The notes under the pieces: model-generated
What the model saw: only the letters and a program-made list of their open reading frames with translations
The model's database searches: none
What the model was told of the DNA's origin: nothing
Translations under genes and position numbers: made by a program
Assembly: GCA_005879655.1 (NCBI GenBank)
Contig: VBJK01000229.1
Coordinates: forward strand, 1-22,825
Reading direction: 5' to 3'
DNA length: 22,825 nucleotides
DNA from: Chloroflexota bacterium
GTDB taxonomy: Bacteria; Chloroflexota; Ktedonobacteria; Ktedonobacterales; Ktedonobacteraceae
Shown: piece by piece, positions 1-8,410 of the stretch
Numbering within the stretch: position 1 is the stretch's first letter
Layout of the letters: every line of letters begins with the position of its first letter

Positions 1-602
1 GGCCTAGCGTGCAAATAGAGTGTAGCTCCAGTAATTGCCTGCACGAGATTTGCCCGCAGGCGTTGAGCGTCCAGCTCCTTCTCGGCGGCGATTTTCTCTG
101 CTAGCGAGAGGGTGAGAAAGGTGAGTACTACAATAATCAATAAAATAACGACATCGAAAAGAGCCACATTGCTAAGCGTCAGGTAGGGTGGTAACAAGCC
201 TCCGAAGCGTTGCTGCCACAGGTAGATGAAGGGCTGTGAATAGATGTCTACCTCTTTGTTCCGAATGGCTGCACTAACCAGGGTATTATATGCCTCTGTT
301 GCTTGCGAAATGCCAAACCATGTTACGATAATAGGGAGAAAGATAAACGTATTACGTATGATTTCTAGGTGTGATATGAAGCTCTTCCGACTGAGCACCT
401 CCTGCTGCTTGCGATAACGCTCTACGATACTGTCTGGTCCGATGAGTGTATTGATATCAGAATAGGCCCAGGCCTCTGCATTGGTGCCATGTTCAATCGC
501 ATCACTGAGCATGGTAAGGCGCAGAGCTGCGCCAGAATCGCTAGCCCCGATCTGCCTTGCCAGTGTTTGCAAGGTTTGTACTACGGAAGCTTGATCTATC
601 AT
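1..602 (-). CDS. Two-helix membrane protein of the GTPase operon (3' end beyond window)
   Basis: The reading frame starts with ATG at 602 and stays open to the window edge, giving 200 residues without a stop. A purine-rich ribosome site (GGAAGGAA) lies about 7 nt upstream. Residues 1-80 are soluble and mostly helical. There are two hydrophobic segments, about 82-99 (NTFIFLPIIVTWFGISQ) and 147-168 (ALFDVVILLIIVVLTFLTLSL). The 48-residue loop between them is rich in aromatic residues, and a charged helix (AEKIAAEKELDAQRLR) follows the second segment. The gene begins 38 bp after the GAP1-like gene on the same strand, so it is probably the sixth gene of that operon and may anchor the machinery at the membrane. 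I do not recognise the family. The fold and the missing C-terminus cannot be judged here. Confidence 0.8.
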   Translation of the reverse strand, partial: MIDQASVVQTLQTLARQIGASDSGAALRLTMLSDAIEHGTNAEAWAYSDINTLIGPDSIVERYRKQQEVLSRKSFISHLEIIRNTFIFLPIIVTWFGISQATEAYNTLVSAAIRNKEVDIYSQPFIYLWQQRFGGLLPPYLTLSNVALFDVVILLIIVVLTFLTLSLAEKIAAEKELDAQRLRANLVQAITGATLYLHAR

Positions 603-640
603 TCTATGTTCCTTCCTACACTGATCAGGTCACTTCAACT

Positions 641-3600
641 TTACTTAGACCTGTGTTTTTTGTTCTCTGGTCCTTCAGCGTGTATTTGGTAAGCGTCTGG
701 TTTTGATAGCCGTACCCGTGGCGTTGTAGGTGGCTCTGGCACTCCTGGTGACGGAGCGTTTGTACCTTTGCTCTGTACCCTGGCGATCCATTGCCTTCCT
801 CTTTTTAGCAGTCCTGATAGTTTGCTGGGGGCAAGCGGATGGCCACCAGGGGAGACAGCAGTAGGATGGGGTTGCACAGCCATGCCAGTTGAACCCGCTT
901 CATCCGTATCGAGTTTATCTAGCAGGTCGAGTCCTTGCAGATAGGTGCGCCACCGTTGCAGAGCATCATCACTGCGATCTTCTGCAACAATGGCCTTGTT
1001 TAGCCTGCGCCAAGTGGTGAGATCCTGTACATCGATGTTGGCGAGCAGAGGATCTAAGAAGGACAAAACCAGATGGTCTTGCTGTTCTTTGGTAATCGCC
1101 AGTTCGGCAGGGATAGCTGTGCTGATGATAAAGCTGATATAGAGCACCTGCAAATTCTCGTTCAGCAGGTTTCTATAGTCCCGTCCGTACTGTTGTGCTA
1201 TAGCGTAGAGCAACTGCAAGCCGTCGATTTTGAGATACTGCTTTAGCTGGTGTATCAGTCCCAAGAGCACATTTCGGTCACTTATTCCTGCTGAAACAAT
1301 GGCCCTGGCAAATCTCTCTCTCAGAGCCGGGCTGTCTGGTAGATGCAAGCGGATTAATGCTGCTATAAGTTTGTTCCGAGACTGTTCCTCGATAAGTGGA
1401 TTAAGCCAGTAATGGTTGATCGTCTTCCAGTCCTCGATATCCTCTCTCACAGACGAGTCCAGGCCAAGAGACGGATAAAACTGCAATAAAGTATTGAAAA
1501 ATGATGTAGTTTCTTTTCGCTCAAAATCTTCAATTTCGAGCATAGGTACATAGTTTGTGACATATACTTTTAGACAATGCGATTGCTGACCGGATTGTTG
1601 CATCAGTCGTATATAGTTAGCTCCATGCCGTTCCAAGAACTCTTTTTGCTCGGCATTATTCAAAACGGCAAACTTGAGAAGGTTCTCAAGGTACATATAG
1701 GGTGCTTGCGTCGTAAAAATACTGAGCAATAACTCTGTTTGTCCGGCATATTGGTGCTGAACAAGCCATGTAAATATCTTAATCGTCCAGTCGGCTAAGC
1801 GGGGGATATGTGAAGATGCTCCAAGGTAGCTCTTGCCATGTTGCCTGATTACTTCGGCATAGCCGTCTATCTCTAAATTTGTCTGAAAACAGACTCTATC
1901 TAACACCTGTAGCTGATACTCTAGATTGGGAGCACTGAGCAGAACAAGCAGGGGCTTTGTTTTGTCAGGAGAAAAATCCAGCTCCATATACAGCTGTAAC
2001 ATCTCTTGAGCATGTTCACGGAGATATTTCTCTCCTTCAGTGCAAAAGAAGAGGTATTTTTCATTTGGTGTTGGGTAGGCTAATGCAATGATATCTTGCA
2101 ACTTGGTCCAGCCCTTTGGCATATTAAGCCATAACGCTACAAGATTTTGCCTGTTGGGAAGGCGATGGGCAATTGACAGTTTGAATAATGTCATGCCATC
2201 ATCTGTTGCTCCGTTGTGCAGGAGCTGGTAAAGCAGACTTTCAATTAACGTTGGATTGACTTTATATTGATGTGAAATGAGTGCGATGACTAGTTGTTGT
2301 GCTTGCGACCAGTTTGTTGTGTCCATCAACTGCTCAAACAGTGTGCCTACAATGTCTTTAAAGCGCTGGTTGCCAGCATAGCCATAGGTGATCAAGGTAA
2401 TCACAAAGGATGTGGTGGTAGAGAGAGTACGTGGCTCTTTTACTAGCAGGCTCAACAAATCGTTAATCTCTCTGGCGTAATTGTGTGCCAGATACTCGAC
2501 ACTTTGTTTATCGGGCGTGGGACGACCATTGACCAGATTTTCCAGCAGGATCGTGATCCATACTCTATGCTGTATGATCGCAGGAAGCTGGAGGAACTTT
2601 CCCAGATAGCTCCATGGTATCATGAGGAGTGGTTTTATGGCTTGATCATACTCTGTGCTCGCGGGCAATGCTCCGCCCCAGCAACGAAGGAACTCAATCA
2701 ACCATTCTGGATTTGCGATCAGGAAAGTACAGATCTGCGTGTTACTCGTAATGGACCCAAGTAGGTTTTTCCAGACCAGATGGGACTCAGGTAGAAGGCA
2801 GATGTCCATCAGATCGAGCAGCGTGGTGATTACGCGTAGCTTGTTTTGCTGGGTCGCATCGTGCGATACGTTCTGTACCACGGGGGAACTAGCCTTTATC
2901 AACGTGTTGATGATAACATCACTGGCACTTGTAGCAAGTTGCCTGAGCGTATCTGCCGCTGTGGTCTGCTGCCTTACTTCATGGGTGATGGCTTCTGCTG
3001 CTCTCTGCTTGCGGCCTTGCTTGCGTCGCCCCTGTGTAGTGCTTTGTTGCTCTACCATACTTGGTGGATATGCCAGAGAGCCAGACGGTCGGGCCTGAAG
3101 CTCGCGCTGGCTCTGTTCGCGTAGCTTGAGTAGCAGTGCTCGCAGGCGCGGCCATAGTTCCTGCTGCTGGGGATCTGCCGCCAGGTTAATGACAGCCTGG
3201 CGAAAATTGCTGTCGCGTAGTTTATCAAGGCGGAAGGCGGGATTATCCAGATAATAGAGGATTGTCTCTGTGGACGACTGATTGGAAATGCCAAATTCGT
3301 CACGGTAGAGCCTTAAAAAATCCTCGCTGGTTAGTCTAGGGTCCTTCTCTGCCTGATTACGCAGGATTATCAGAGGTTTTCTGTCATTTGAGGCCAGACA
3401 CTGCGCAGCAAAGCGAGCAAACTCTGCGGCGTGTGGTTGACTGACCACCTGTGGGTGATTGGTGAGCGTTGATTTTTCGTTAGTCGCGCAGTTGAGTGCT
3501 AGTTGCTCGTCGTAGAATTGCCGCGCAAAAATATGAATATCGACCTCTTTCCCTGGTACAGGAATCCAACTCGTTCCTACAATCTGCGTGGTAGCCTGCG

Positions 3601-4267
3601 TAATATCTGGTTCATAGGTGCTGAACGTCAGATCTGCTAGCAGTTGTTCTGGTAGGCTTAGCGTAAGTCCCGCAATTAAAGTGGCGATCATGTCCATCTT
3701 GTCTGCTGGCACAGCGATATAGAGCCGTGCGGCATCCTTGCGCGTCAAGTATGCCTCGATCAGAAAGGCGAGCTGGTCCCTGACCAAGAGGTAATGAGGT
3801 GCAAAACTTTGATATTGGTAGATATCCTCCAAGCGGATTGTGTTGAGGCTATTACTGCGCCGATCCAGCCCCATATCAGTCCTTTTCCACAGGTTGGATC
3901 GCCACAGAAAGATTGCATCTTCATGGGAAAACTCATGAAAGGCGTCACTAAAAGCCAGCAGATGGATAAAGAAATTGCCTCTGCGCCCAAAAGCGTCTTT
4001 ACCTGCATAGACCTTCTGTATGAGGAGATATTCGTTCTGCCACTTGCTACGCAGCAAGGCCAGGGTCACGGGAGCTGTCTCAGGTGTAGCGGCTAAATAG
4101 TCCGTGCCAGGTGGCAGAAAGTAATGCAGATATGGCTCTGTACTTTTGACACGCTCGCTGAAGATCTGGCTCAGACCATCGGAGGCGGCGCGAATACGGA
4201 GGCCCGCTTGGACGTTGCTCAGACCAACATCAGACCATGTATACCACAGCTGTTCAATATCTGTCAT
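641..4267 (-). CDS. GTPase-associated protein 1 (GAP1)-like large protein
   Basis: This is a 1208-residue soluble protein. Residues 4-30 (IEQLWYTWSDVGL, then GLRIRAASDGL) and 82-104 (LLIQKVYAGKD, then GRRGNFFIHLL) match what I recall of the GAP1 N-terminal type 2 domain. Residues about 201-221 (SLPEQLLADLTFSTYEPD) fit the GAP1 middle domain. A basic linker (GRRKQGRKQR, about 413-422) leads into a long all-helical region to about residue 1120, probably HEAT- or TPR-like. The last 80 residues are Pro/Ser/Lys-rich and look disordered. No catalytic motif is visible. The start overlaps the stop of the GTPase gene by 4 bp (ATGA), so the two are translationally coupled and probably partners. The ribosome site GGAG lies 7 nt before the ATG. 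In this family GAP1 is predicted to act with a P-loop GTPase in conflict or signalling systems. That role is inferred, and I know of no direct test. Confidence 0.85.
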   Translation of the reverse strand: MTDIEQLWYTWSDVGLSNVQAGLRIRAASDGLSQIFSERVKSTEPYLHYFLPPGTDYLAATPETAPVTLALLRSKWQNEYLLIQKVYAGKDAFGRRGNFFIHLLAFSDAFHEFSHEDAIFLWRSNLWKRTDMGLDRRSNSLNTIRLEDIYQYQSFAPHYLLVRDQLAFLIEAYLTRKDAARLYIAVPADKMDMIATLIAGLTLSLPEQLLADLTFSTYEPDITQATTQIVGTSWIPVPGKEVDIHIFARQFYDEQLALNCATNEKSTLTNHPQVVSQPHAAEFARFAAQCLASNDRKPLIILRNQAEKDPRLTSEDFLRLYRDEFGISNQSSTETILYYLDNPAFRLDKLRDSNFRQAVINLAADPQQQELWPRLRALLLKLREQSQRELQARPSGSLAYPPSMVEQQSTTQGRRKQGRKQRAAEAITHEVRQQTTAADTLRQLATSASDVIINTLIKASSPVVQNVSHDATQQNKLRVITTLLDLMDICLLPESHLVWKNLLGSITSNTQICTFLIANPEWLIEFLRCWGGALPASTEYDQAIKPLLMIPWSYLGKFLQLPAIIQHRVWITILLENLVNGRPTPDKQSVEYLAHNYAREINDLLSLLVKEPRTLSTTTSFVITLITYGYAGNQRFKDIVGTLFEQLMDTTNWSQAQQLVIALISHQYKVNPTLIESLLYQLLHNGATDDGMTLFKLSIAHRLPNRQNLVALWLNMPKGWTKLQDIIALAYPTPNEKYLFFCTEGEKYLREHAQEMLQLYMELDFSPDKTKPLLVLLSAPNLEYQLQVLDRVCFQTNLEIDGYAEVIRQHGKSYLGASSHIPRLADWTIKIFTWLVQHQYAGQTELLLSIFTTQAPYMYLENLLKFAVLNNAEQKEFLERHGANYIRLMQQSGQQSHCLKVYVTNYVPMLEIEDFERKETTSFFNTLLQFYPSLGLDSSVREDIEDWKTINHYWLNPLIEEQSRNKLIAALIRLHLPDSPALRERFARAIVSAGISDRNVLLGLIHQLKQYLKIDGLQLLYAIAQQYGRDYRNLLNENLQVLYISFIISTAIPAELAITKEQQDHLVLSFLDPLLANIDVQDLTTWRRLNKAIVAEDRSDDALQRWRTYLQGLDLLDKLDTDEAGSTGMAVQPHPTAVSPGGHPLAPSKLSGLLKRGRQWIARVQSKGTNAPSPGVPEPPTTPRVRLSKPDAYQIHAEGPENKKHRSK

Positions 4268-5469
4268 AACATATCTCCATTAAGGCAAGGGCAACCACAA
4301 GGGATTGCCCCTACAATGGTAACGATCACGGGTGGCGAGGCATGGATAACATCCAGTTGATAGAGAATCCACAGTATTGGGTCAAGACAGCGGCAAGGCT
4401 CCACTGCTGGATAGACATTATTTTTATCTGGAGCATAGCCGGTCGCGGATGTCGCAAAGAAATTAACCTTTGCGAATTTCTGTGTGGCCGCAAGCAGGGC
4501 ACGTTGATTGTAGCCTTCGAGTAGCTCTCTTACTTCCTGGTCCACTCGCTGTATGTCCTCTAGATTAATGCTTCCATTATAAACAGGTTGTTTCAAGAAA
4601 GAAAAGGGTTTCTGGACAGTGGTTAGCTGCTTGAGTAGATCAGACTTGGGGAGCGTAATGGCAATAGGTGTTGATGACAGGCGTGCTCCTGCGCCCAATC
4701 CACGATAATTTTCCAGTAATGTGATAACCGAATTCAGGACATTGAGAGCTGGTCGCACGATAGGAGGCTTTTTTTGTAGAAATGGTGGTAGCACATCAAA
4801 TATTTCTTCCATACTCATCGGGTCTGCCAGAAATACGATAGCGTCTGCATTGAGCACGTAACGAGCCTCTTGCAATGTGTTAGCTTGGTCTGCCAACTTT
4901 TCGCCGGGCGTGTCATGCAGAATGAGATTTAAGCGTCTGGCTGGATGTTCAGGAGATGGAGCCATAATCAATTCGTAGATGAGAGGCGGCGTGACCTTTT
5001 GTGTCAAAGGAGGAGATATTTTGTCTTTGAAAAGGGGGTTGAGGACATCGCGAATGAAATCCCCTTCCACTTTCTGAGTGAGACAGGCAAAACGAGCGTA
5101 TCTGTCCGCTCTCTGTAATAGGCCTTGCCGTATCTGATGAATGAGAGCAGCCATGTAGTGACTTTTGCCAGAGAAGGTATCTCCAATAATCGCAATGTTA
5201 ATGTTATCGACAAGCTCTATGTTTGCTGGCAGGGGATACTGGCAATGGGGACATTCGCGGTATGCTAGCTCTAGCACATAGGCTCCTTTGATCTGCTCCG
5301 GCATGACACGCGAAACGAGTTGTTGCCATCCTGTCGGAGCTGGTTTCAACTCCTTACCATGCGTGATAGTTGAGACGATTCTGCAATCCCCAGGATAGAA
5401 CTCTTGAATGCACTTCGGGCAGGTACGCTTAATGTAAAATGGATTAAGTAACGGGTTTATGATGTCCAT
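4264..5469 (-). CDS. Zinc-ribbon P-loop GTPase (double-GTPase / TRAFAC-like)
   Basis: The product has 401 residues. An N-terminal zinc-ribbon is suggested by CPKC (17-20) and CPHC (73-76). The GTPase core shows a Walker A/G1 motif GDTFSGKS (96-103), G3 as HDTPG (185-189), a G4-like LPKSD (273-277) and a G5-like TSATG (340-344). It closes with a Cys/Arg-Asp-Pro segment (CRCLDPILWILYQL, 359-372). G4 departs from NKxD, so guanine specificity is less certain than phosphate binding. I chose ATG at 5469: it overlaps the kinase stop by 26 bp, has GGAAG just upstream and puts the zinc-ribbon near the N-terminus. An in-frame ATG at 5583 would need a longer overlap. The last 14 or so residues (IVGAIPCGCPCLNGD) are encoded by a copy of a dispersed palindromic repeat. 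The gene is coupled to the GAP1-like gene by ATGA. The GTPase is probably the switch of the system. Confidence 0.87.
   Translation of the reverse strand: MDIINPLLNPFYIKRTCPKCIQEFYPGDCRIVSTITHGKELKPAPTGWQQLVSRVMPEQIKGAYVLELAYRECPHCQYPLPANIELVDNINIAIIGDTFSGKSHYMAALIHQIRQGLLQRADRYARFACLTQKVEGDFIRDVLNPLFKDKISPPLTQKVTPPLIYELIMAPSPEHPARRLNLILHDTPGEKLADQANTLQEARYVLNADAIVFLADPMSMEEIFDVLPPFLQKKPPIVRPALNVLNSVITLLENYRGLGAGARLSSTPIAITLPKSDLLKQLTTVQKPFSFLKQPVYNGSINLEDIQRVDQEVRELLEGYNQRALLAATQKFAKVNFFATSATGYAPDKNNVYPAVEPCRCLDPILWILYQLDVIHASPPVIVTIVGAIPCGCPCLNGDML
4289..4310. repeat. Dispersed hairpin repeat, copy 1 (inside the GTPase gene)
   Basis: The 22-nt core has arms GGGCAA and TTGCCC around the 10-nt head CCACAAGGGA. 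The same core, with head GCACAAGGGA, recurs at 18846-18865 and 22422-22443 inside longer perfect stems. Here it lies within the 3' end of the GTPase coding sequence, just upstream of the next gene's ribosome site. It encodes the C-terminal tail of the GTPase. Confidence 0.85.
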
Positions 5470-8410
5470 AGGTGACTTCCGTGCTCCTTCCTTCTGCATA
5501 GGATGTAGGCTCGTAGCCTTTCGAGAAACGCCAGATCGGCTCACGGTCCCAGTCATCCAGCAGTGCGGCATAGCCTTTGGCATAAACAGATGAATATGTA
5601 CCGATAGAGAAGGTGCAGAGTCCTTCTACGGCATTATTGCGCCGCCGACACCATGTGGTATTCCACTGTTCATCTTGCTTACCGTGGGCTGTTTGGTCAT
5701 ACCATTGCTGAGCACGCCAGCGCAACTGGGCATGCTGTATCAGATTATCCTCCGGCCAGTGCCAGGAGATGATGGCATAGTTACTATCTGCGCGCTCTTC
5801 TATACGAACGGCCATCTGACTGAGGTCGTTATCTTTGATGAAACGTAGCGTTGCCCGTTTCAATTTATGGATGAGACTATCGCTGATCTCGCCGCGACGG
5901 GTGGCCTGGAGGGTACGAGCCATTCTGAGTGCCTGTCCATAATACTCCTCATTAAGTAATAGTTGCTCTAGTGATTTCAGTTGCAGTGCTTGATTGATAC
6001 ATTGTATCTCTTGTGGTGTGAAGTCGGAGAACTGTTCTGCTAGTGTGCTATCGTAGACGTTACAGATGGTCTCATCGCTCTCGGTCTGAAGTGCGGCCTG
6101 TATTGCCTCATACATGGCTAGATAGCGTTTAGCTGAACTGATGATAGCTCGTTCGTCCGGTGTCAGATTCTTACTGCTATCCAGCAAGGAGGCATCATAG
6201 GCGGCAGCAATGCGCAATGCGCTACTACGATGGTGGCTCAGGATAGCGCGCAGGGCTTTGAGCGCATTGAAGCGCTGTTGGGCCAGTGCTAGTCGTTGTT
6301 GTTCTTGTGCCGTGAAGGTCAGGAAACCAGTGATGCCGTATTTGTCTTGCTCCTCACGTGCTGTGACACAAGCCTCATCGTCATCGCTATCGAAGGCCGT
6401 CACGAACAAGCGAGCCACTATCAATTGGTTACGTTCTTCAGGTAAGATGCGCTGGTCATGGTCGAGTAGTGGATCATATTCTGTGGCAATCTGTCGCGCG
6501 TTCTTACTCTTCAGGGCCTGACGGAACTTCCAGAGTGCCATTTTTCGTCGTCGAGCCAGCGCGATACGGTCCTCCTCTTCCTGGTTCAGATCAAAGAAAC
6601 TGCGGTGAGCGGATTGCTCGATGGCTATTATGGCGACGTGTTCCGTGCGTGTTATCTGTGAGCTGTTGTCCAAGAATGAGTGATAGGCGGCGACGATACG
6701 CGCGGGTTGACGACACCTCAAAGCATCGCGGAAGCGAGTGAGCAATTGCTGGCGTTGGTGCCCCAGGGAGATGCGCGCATCTTGCGAGGGTGTAAAGATA
6801 AAGGCGCTCCGCTGCCCTGAACTGTCTATGGCTGCACAGGCTGCAAGGATAGCATCGTCGTCGTCAGCATTGTAAGCCTGCAAGAATGCTACGGCTAAAC
6901 TTGCTCGTTGTCGTTCCTCAGTCGTCAGGCTCGGCTCAGTTTGGATCAATGGAGCAATATTGGCGATCTGTTCGATATACTTGCTAGCAAAGGCGGCCTG
7001 TATGTGCCTGCGGGCATCTTTGCGCATGCGAGCCAGCTGCAAGCGCTGTTGTTGTGCAGGGGTGAAGGTAATTTTCGTAGGATTGGTCATCTTTTGCAGC
7101 GTATCTGCTGTAGCTATGAGCACTGACTCGTCATCCTGCTGGTAGGCTTGCAAGAAGCTCTGTGCAAGTGAAAGGAGCTGTCGTTCATCGCTAGTAATAA
7201 GCTGGCTGGCCTGTAATTGGGAGGCGTCATAGCCGTTAATGATACTTTGCAAATCTTGTGTATGTAATGCTTGATGAAAGACTTGTAAGGCGAGGATACG
7301 GCGTTGCGCTAACTGTACACGGCTCTGGTAACGCTGTGCGGGTGCATATTGTGCTAGCAGGGGAGACCAGATCTGTAGAATCTGCTGATCATCCTGCGCT
7401 TGCATAGCGTGCATCAGTTCTTCCAACGCCTGCTTCTGCTGGTACTCTGGATCGATGAGGGCGAATGAGAAACGCACGTCGTGGACGGATTGCGAGCAAG
7501 CCTGTTTCAGTGCCTGTATCATGGTTCTCACCTGAGCATTGCCCATCCGCTCCAAATCTTGAAAGAGCGGAGAACGATCGGGGGCCTCGAAGTCTTCTTT
7601 ACGAAAGAGCAGATTGCTATCTTCCGGTTTCCCGCCCCTGGCACTAATTTTCGCATAGCGCCGCCACAATGCTGGTTGGTCAGCGAGGGCGATGAGAGAT
7701 GTGTAGATGACCAGAGCGGAGAAATGGTCCATCTGTTCATCAAACTTGCGCTGAGCCACATGTGGGTGCTGAAAATCCGGCTGGCCGGTAAGTAGTTGAG
7801 GAAGGCCAGCAAATTCTGGGATATAAACGCCATCATAATCAATGAGGATCAGCTTGCCATCCACGCGCACCATCACATTAGCCCCGGCCAGATCGCCATG
7901 GGCAATATGGGCAGTTCGTAGTGTATCGATGATCTTCACCCATTGCTCTGCAATGTCCCGTAACTTCAGCCGATTGCCCTGCTGGCACAACTCATGCACA
8001 GTGTCGGTAAGTGGGCTACCATCAATCCAGTCCATTTCGATGATCGGATATATCTGATCTGGTGACTTGCCCTGCTCTTTGACGAGGATGCCTTTGTTAT
8101 GATACTTGAAACCGGCGGTAATCTGAGGGATATGGGCACGGAAATACGCCCCGATGCGTTCATAGCGAAACTGCGTGTCGGCACTGGCCGGGACGCTGAA
8201 ACAGCGTAATGCTCGAATATGTCCGCTTTTTGTGCGGAACTTGTAGACAATAGCGAAACCACCCTCGATACCCCAAGGTCGTACGATGGTGCCAACAGCC
8301 GTCTGGGTCGTAACGGTCTCTACCTTCCCTTCTTTGAGTTCTGGCTCCTGGACCTTGAGGCGGATACGCGAGAAACTCATGGCTTCATCGTAGACGAGGC
8401 GGCTAGGCAT
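5444..8410 (-). CDS. Divergent protein kinase with helical repeats and Fn3-like C-terminus
   Basis: The product has 988 residues. The kinase domain spans about 35-310: Gly-rich loop GIEGGFAIVYKF (47-58), catalytic loop HGDLAGANVMV (171-181) and metal motif DYDG (191-194) in place of DFG. The usual VAIK lysine position reads ALRCF (67-71), so Arg may replace Lys. A region of about 440 residues (371-812) holds roughly five diverged units of 70-95 residues, each with pattern F..AL, Y...L, a T/P-D/E-ER motif, a DDD/DDE cluster and FTP......LA..R. Residues about 865-965 look like an Fn3-type beta domain (AIISWHWPED). I chose ATG at 8410: it overlaps the phosphatase stop by 8 bp and follows GGAAGGG. 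Kinases of this DYDG type recur beside PP2C and vWA genes in such operons. Whether it phosphorylates the GTPase or vWA protein is inference. Confidence 0.82.
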   Translation of the reverse strand: MPSRLVYDEAMSFSRIRLKVQEPELKEGKVETVTTQTAVGTIVRPWGIEGGFAIVYKFRTKSGHIRALRCFSVPASADTQFRYERIGAYFRAHIPQITAGFKYHNKGILVKEQGKSPDQIYPIIEMDWIDGSPLTDTVHELCQQGNRLKLRDIAEQWVKIIDTLRTAHIAHGDLAGANVMVRVDGKLILIDYDGVYIPEFAGLPQLLTGQPDFQHPHVAQRKFDEQMDHFSALVIYTSLIALADQPALWRRYAKISARGGKPEDSNLLFRKEDFEAPDRSPLFQDLERMGNAQVRTMIQALKQACSQSVHDVRFSFALIDPEYQQKQALEELMHAMQAQDDQQILQIWSPLLAQYAPAQRYQSRVQLAQRRILALQVFHQALHTQDLQSIINGYDASQLQASQLITSDERQLLSLAQSFLQAYQQDDESVLIATADTLQKMTNPTKITFTPAQQQRLQLARMRKDARRHIQAAFASKYIEQIANIAPLIQTEPSLTTEERQRASLAVAFLQAYNADDDDAILAACAAIDSSGQRSAFIFTPSQDARISLGHQRQQLLTRFRDALRCRQPARIVAAYHSFLDNSSQITRTEHVAIIAIEQSAHRSFFDLNQEEEDRIALARRRKMALWKFRQALKSKNARQIATEYDPLLDHDQRILPEERNQLIVARLFVTAFDSDDDEACVTAREEQDKYGITGFLTFTAQEQQRLALAQQRFNALKALRAILSHHRSSALRIAAAYDASLLDSSKNLTPDERAIISSAKRYLAMYEAIQAALQTESDETICNVYDSTLAEQFSDFTPQEIQCINQALQLKSLEQLLLNEEYYGQALRMARTLQATRRGEISDSLIHKLKRATLRFIKDNDLSQMAVRIEERADSNYAIISWHWPEDNLIQHAQLRWRAQQWYDQTAHGKQDEQWNTTWCRRRNNAVEGLCTFSIGTYSSVYAKGYAALLDDWDREPIWRFSKGYEPTSYAEGRSTEVTYGHHKPVT

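Noticed and set aside
2483..3303. Several 80-147-codon frames opposite or overlapping the GAP1-like gene
   Set aside because: They have no domains or ribosome sites and sit wholly inside a 1208-codon gene; they are shadows.
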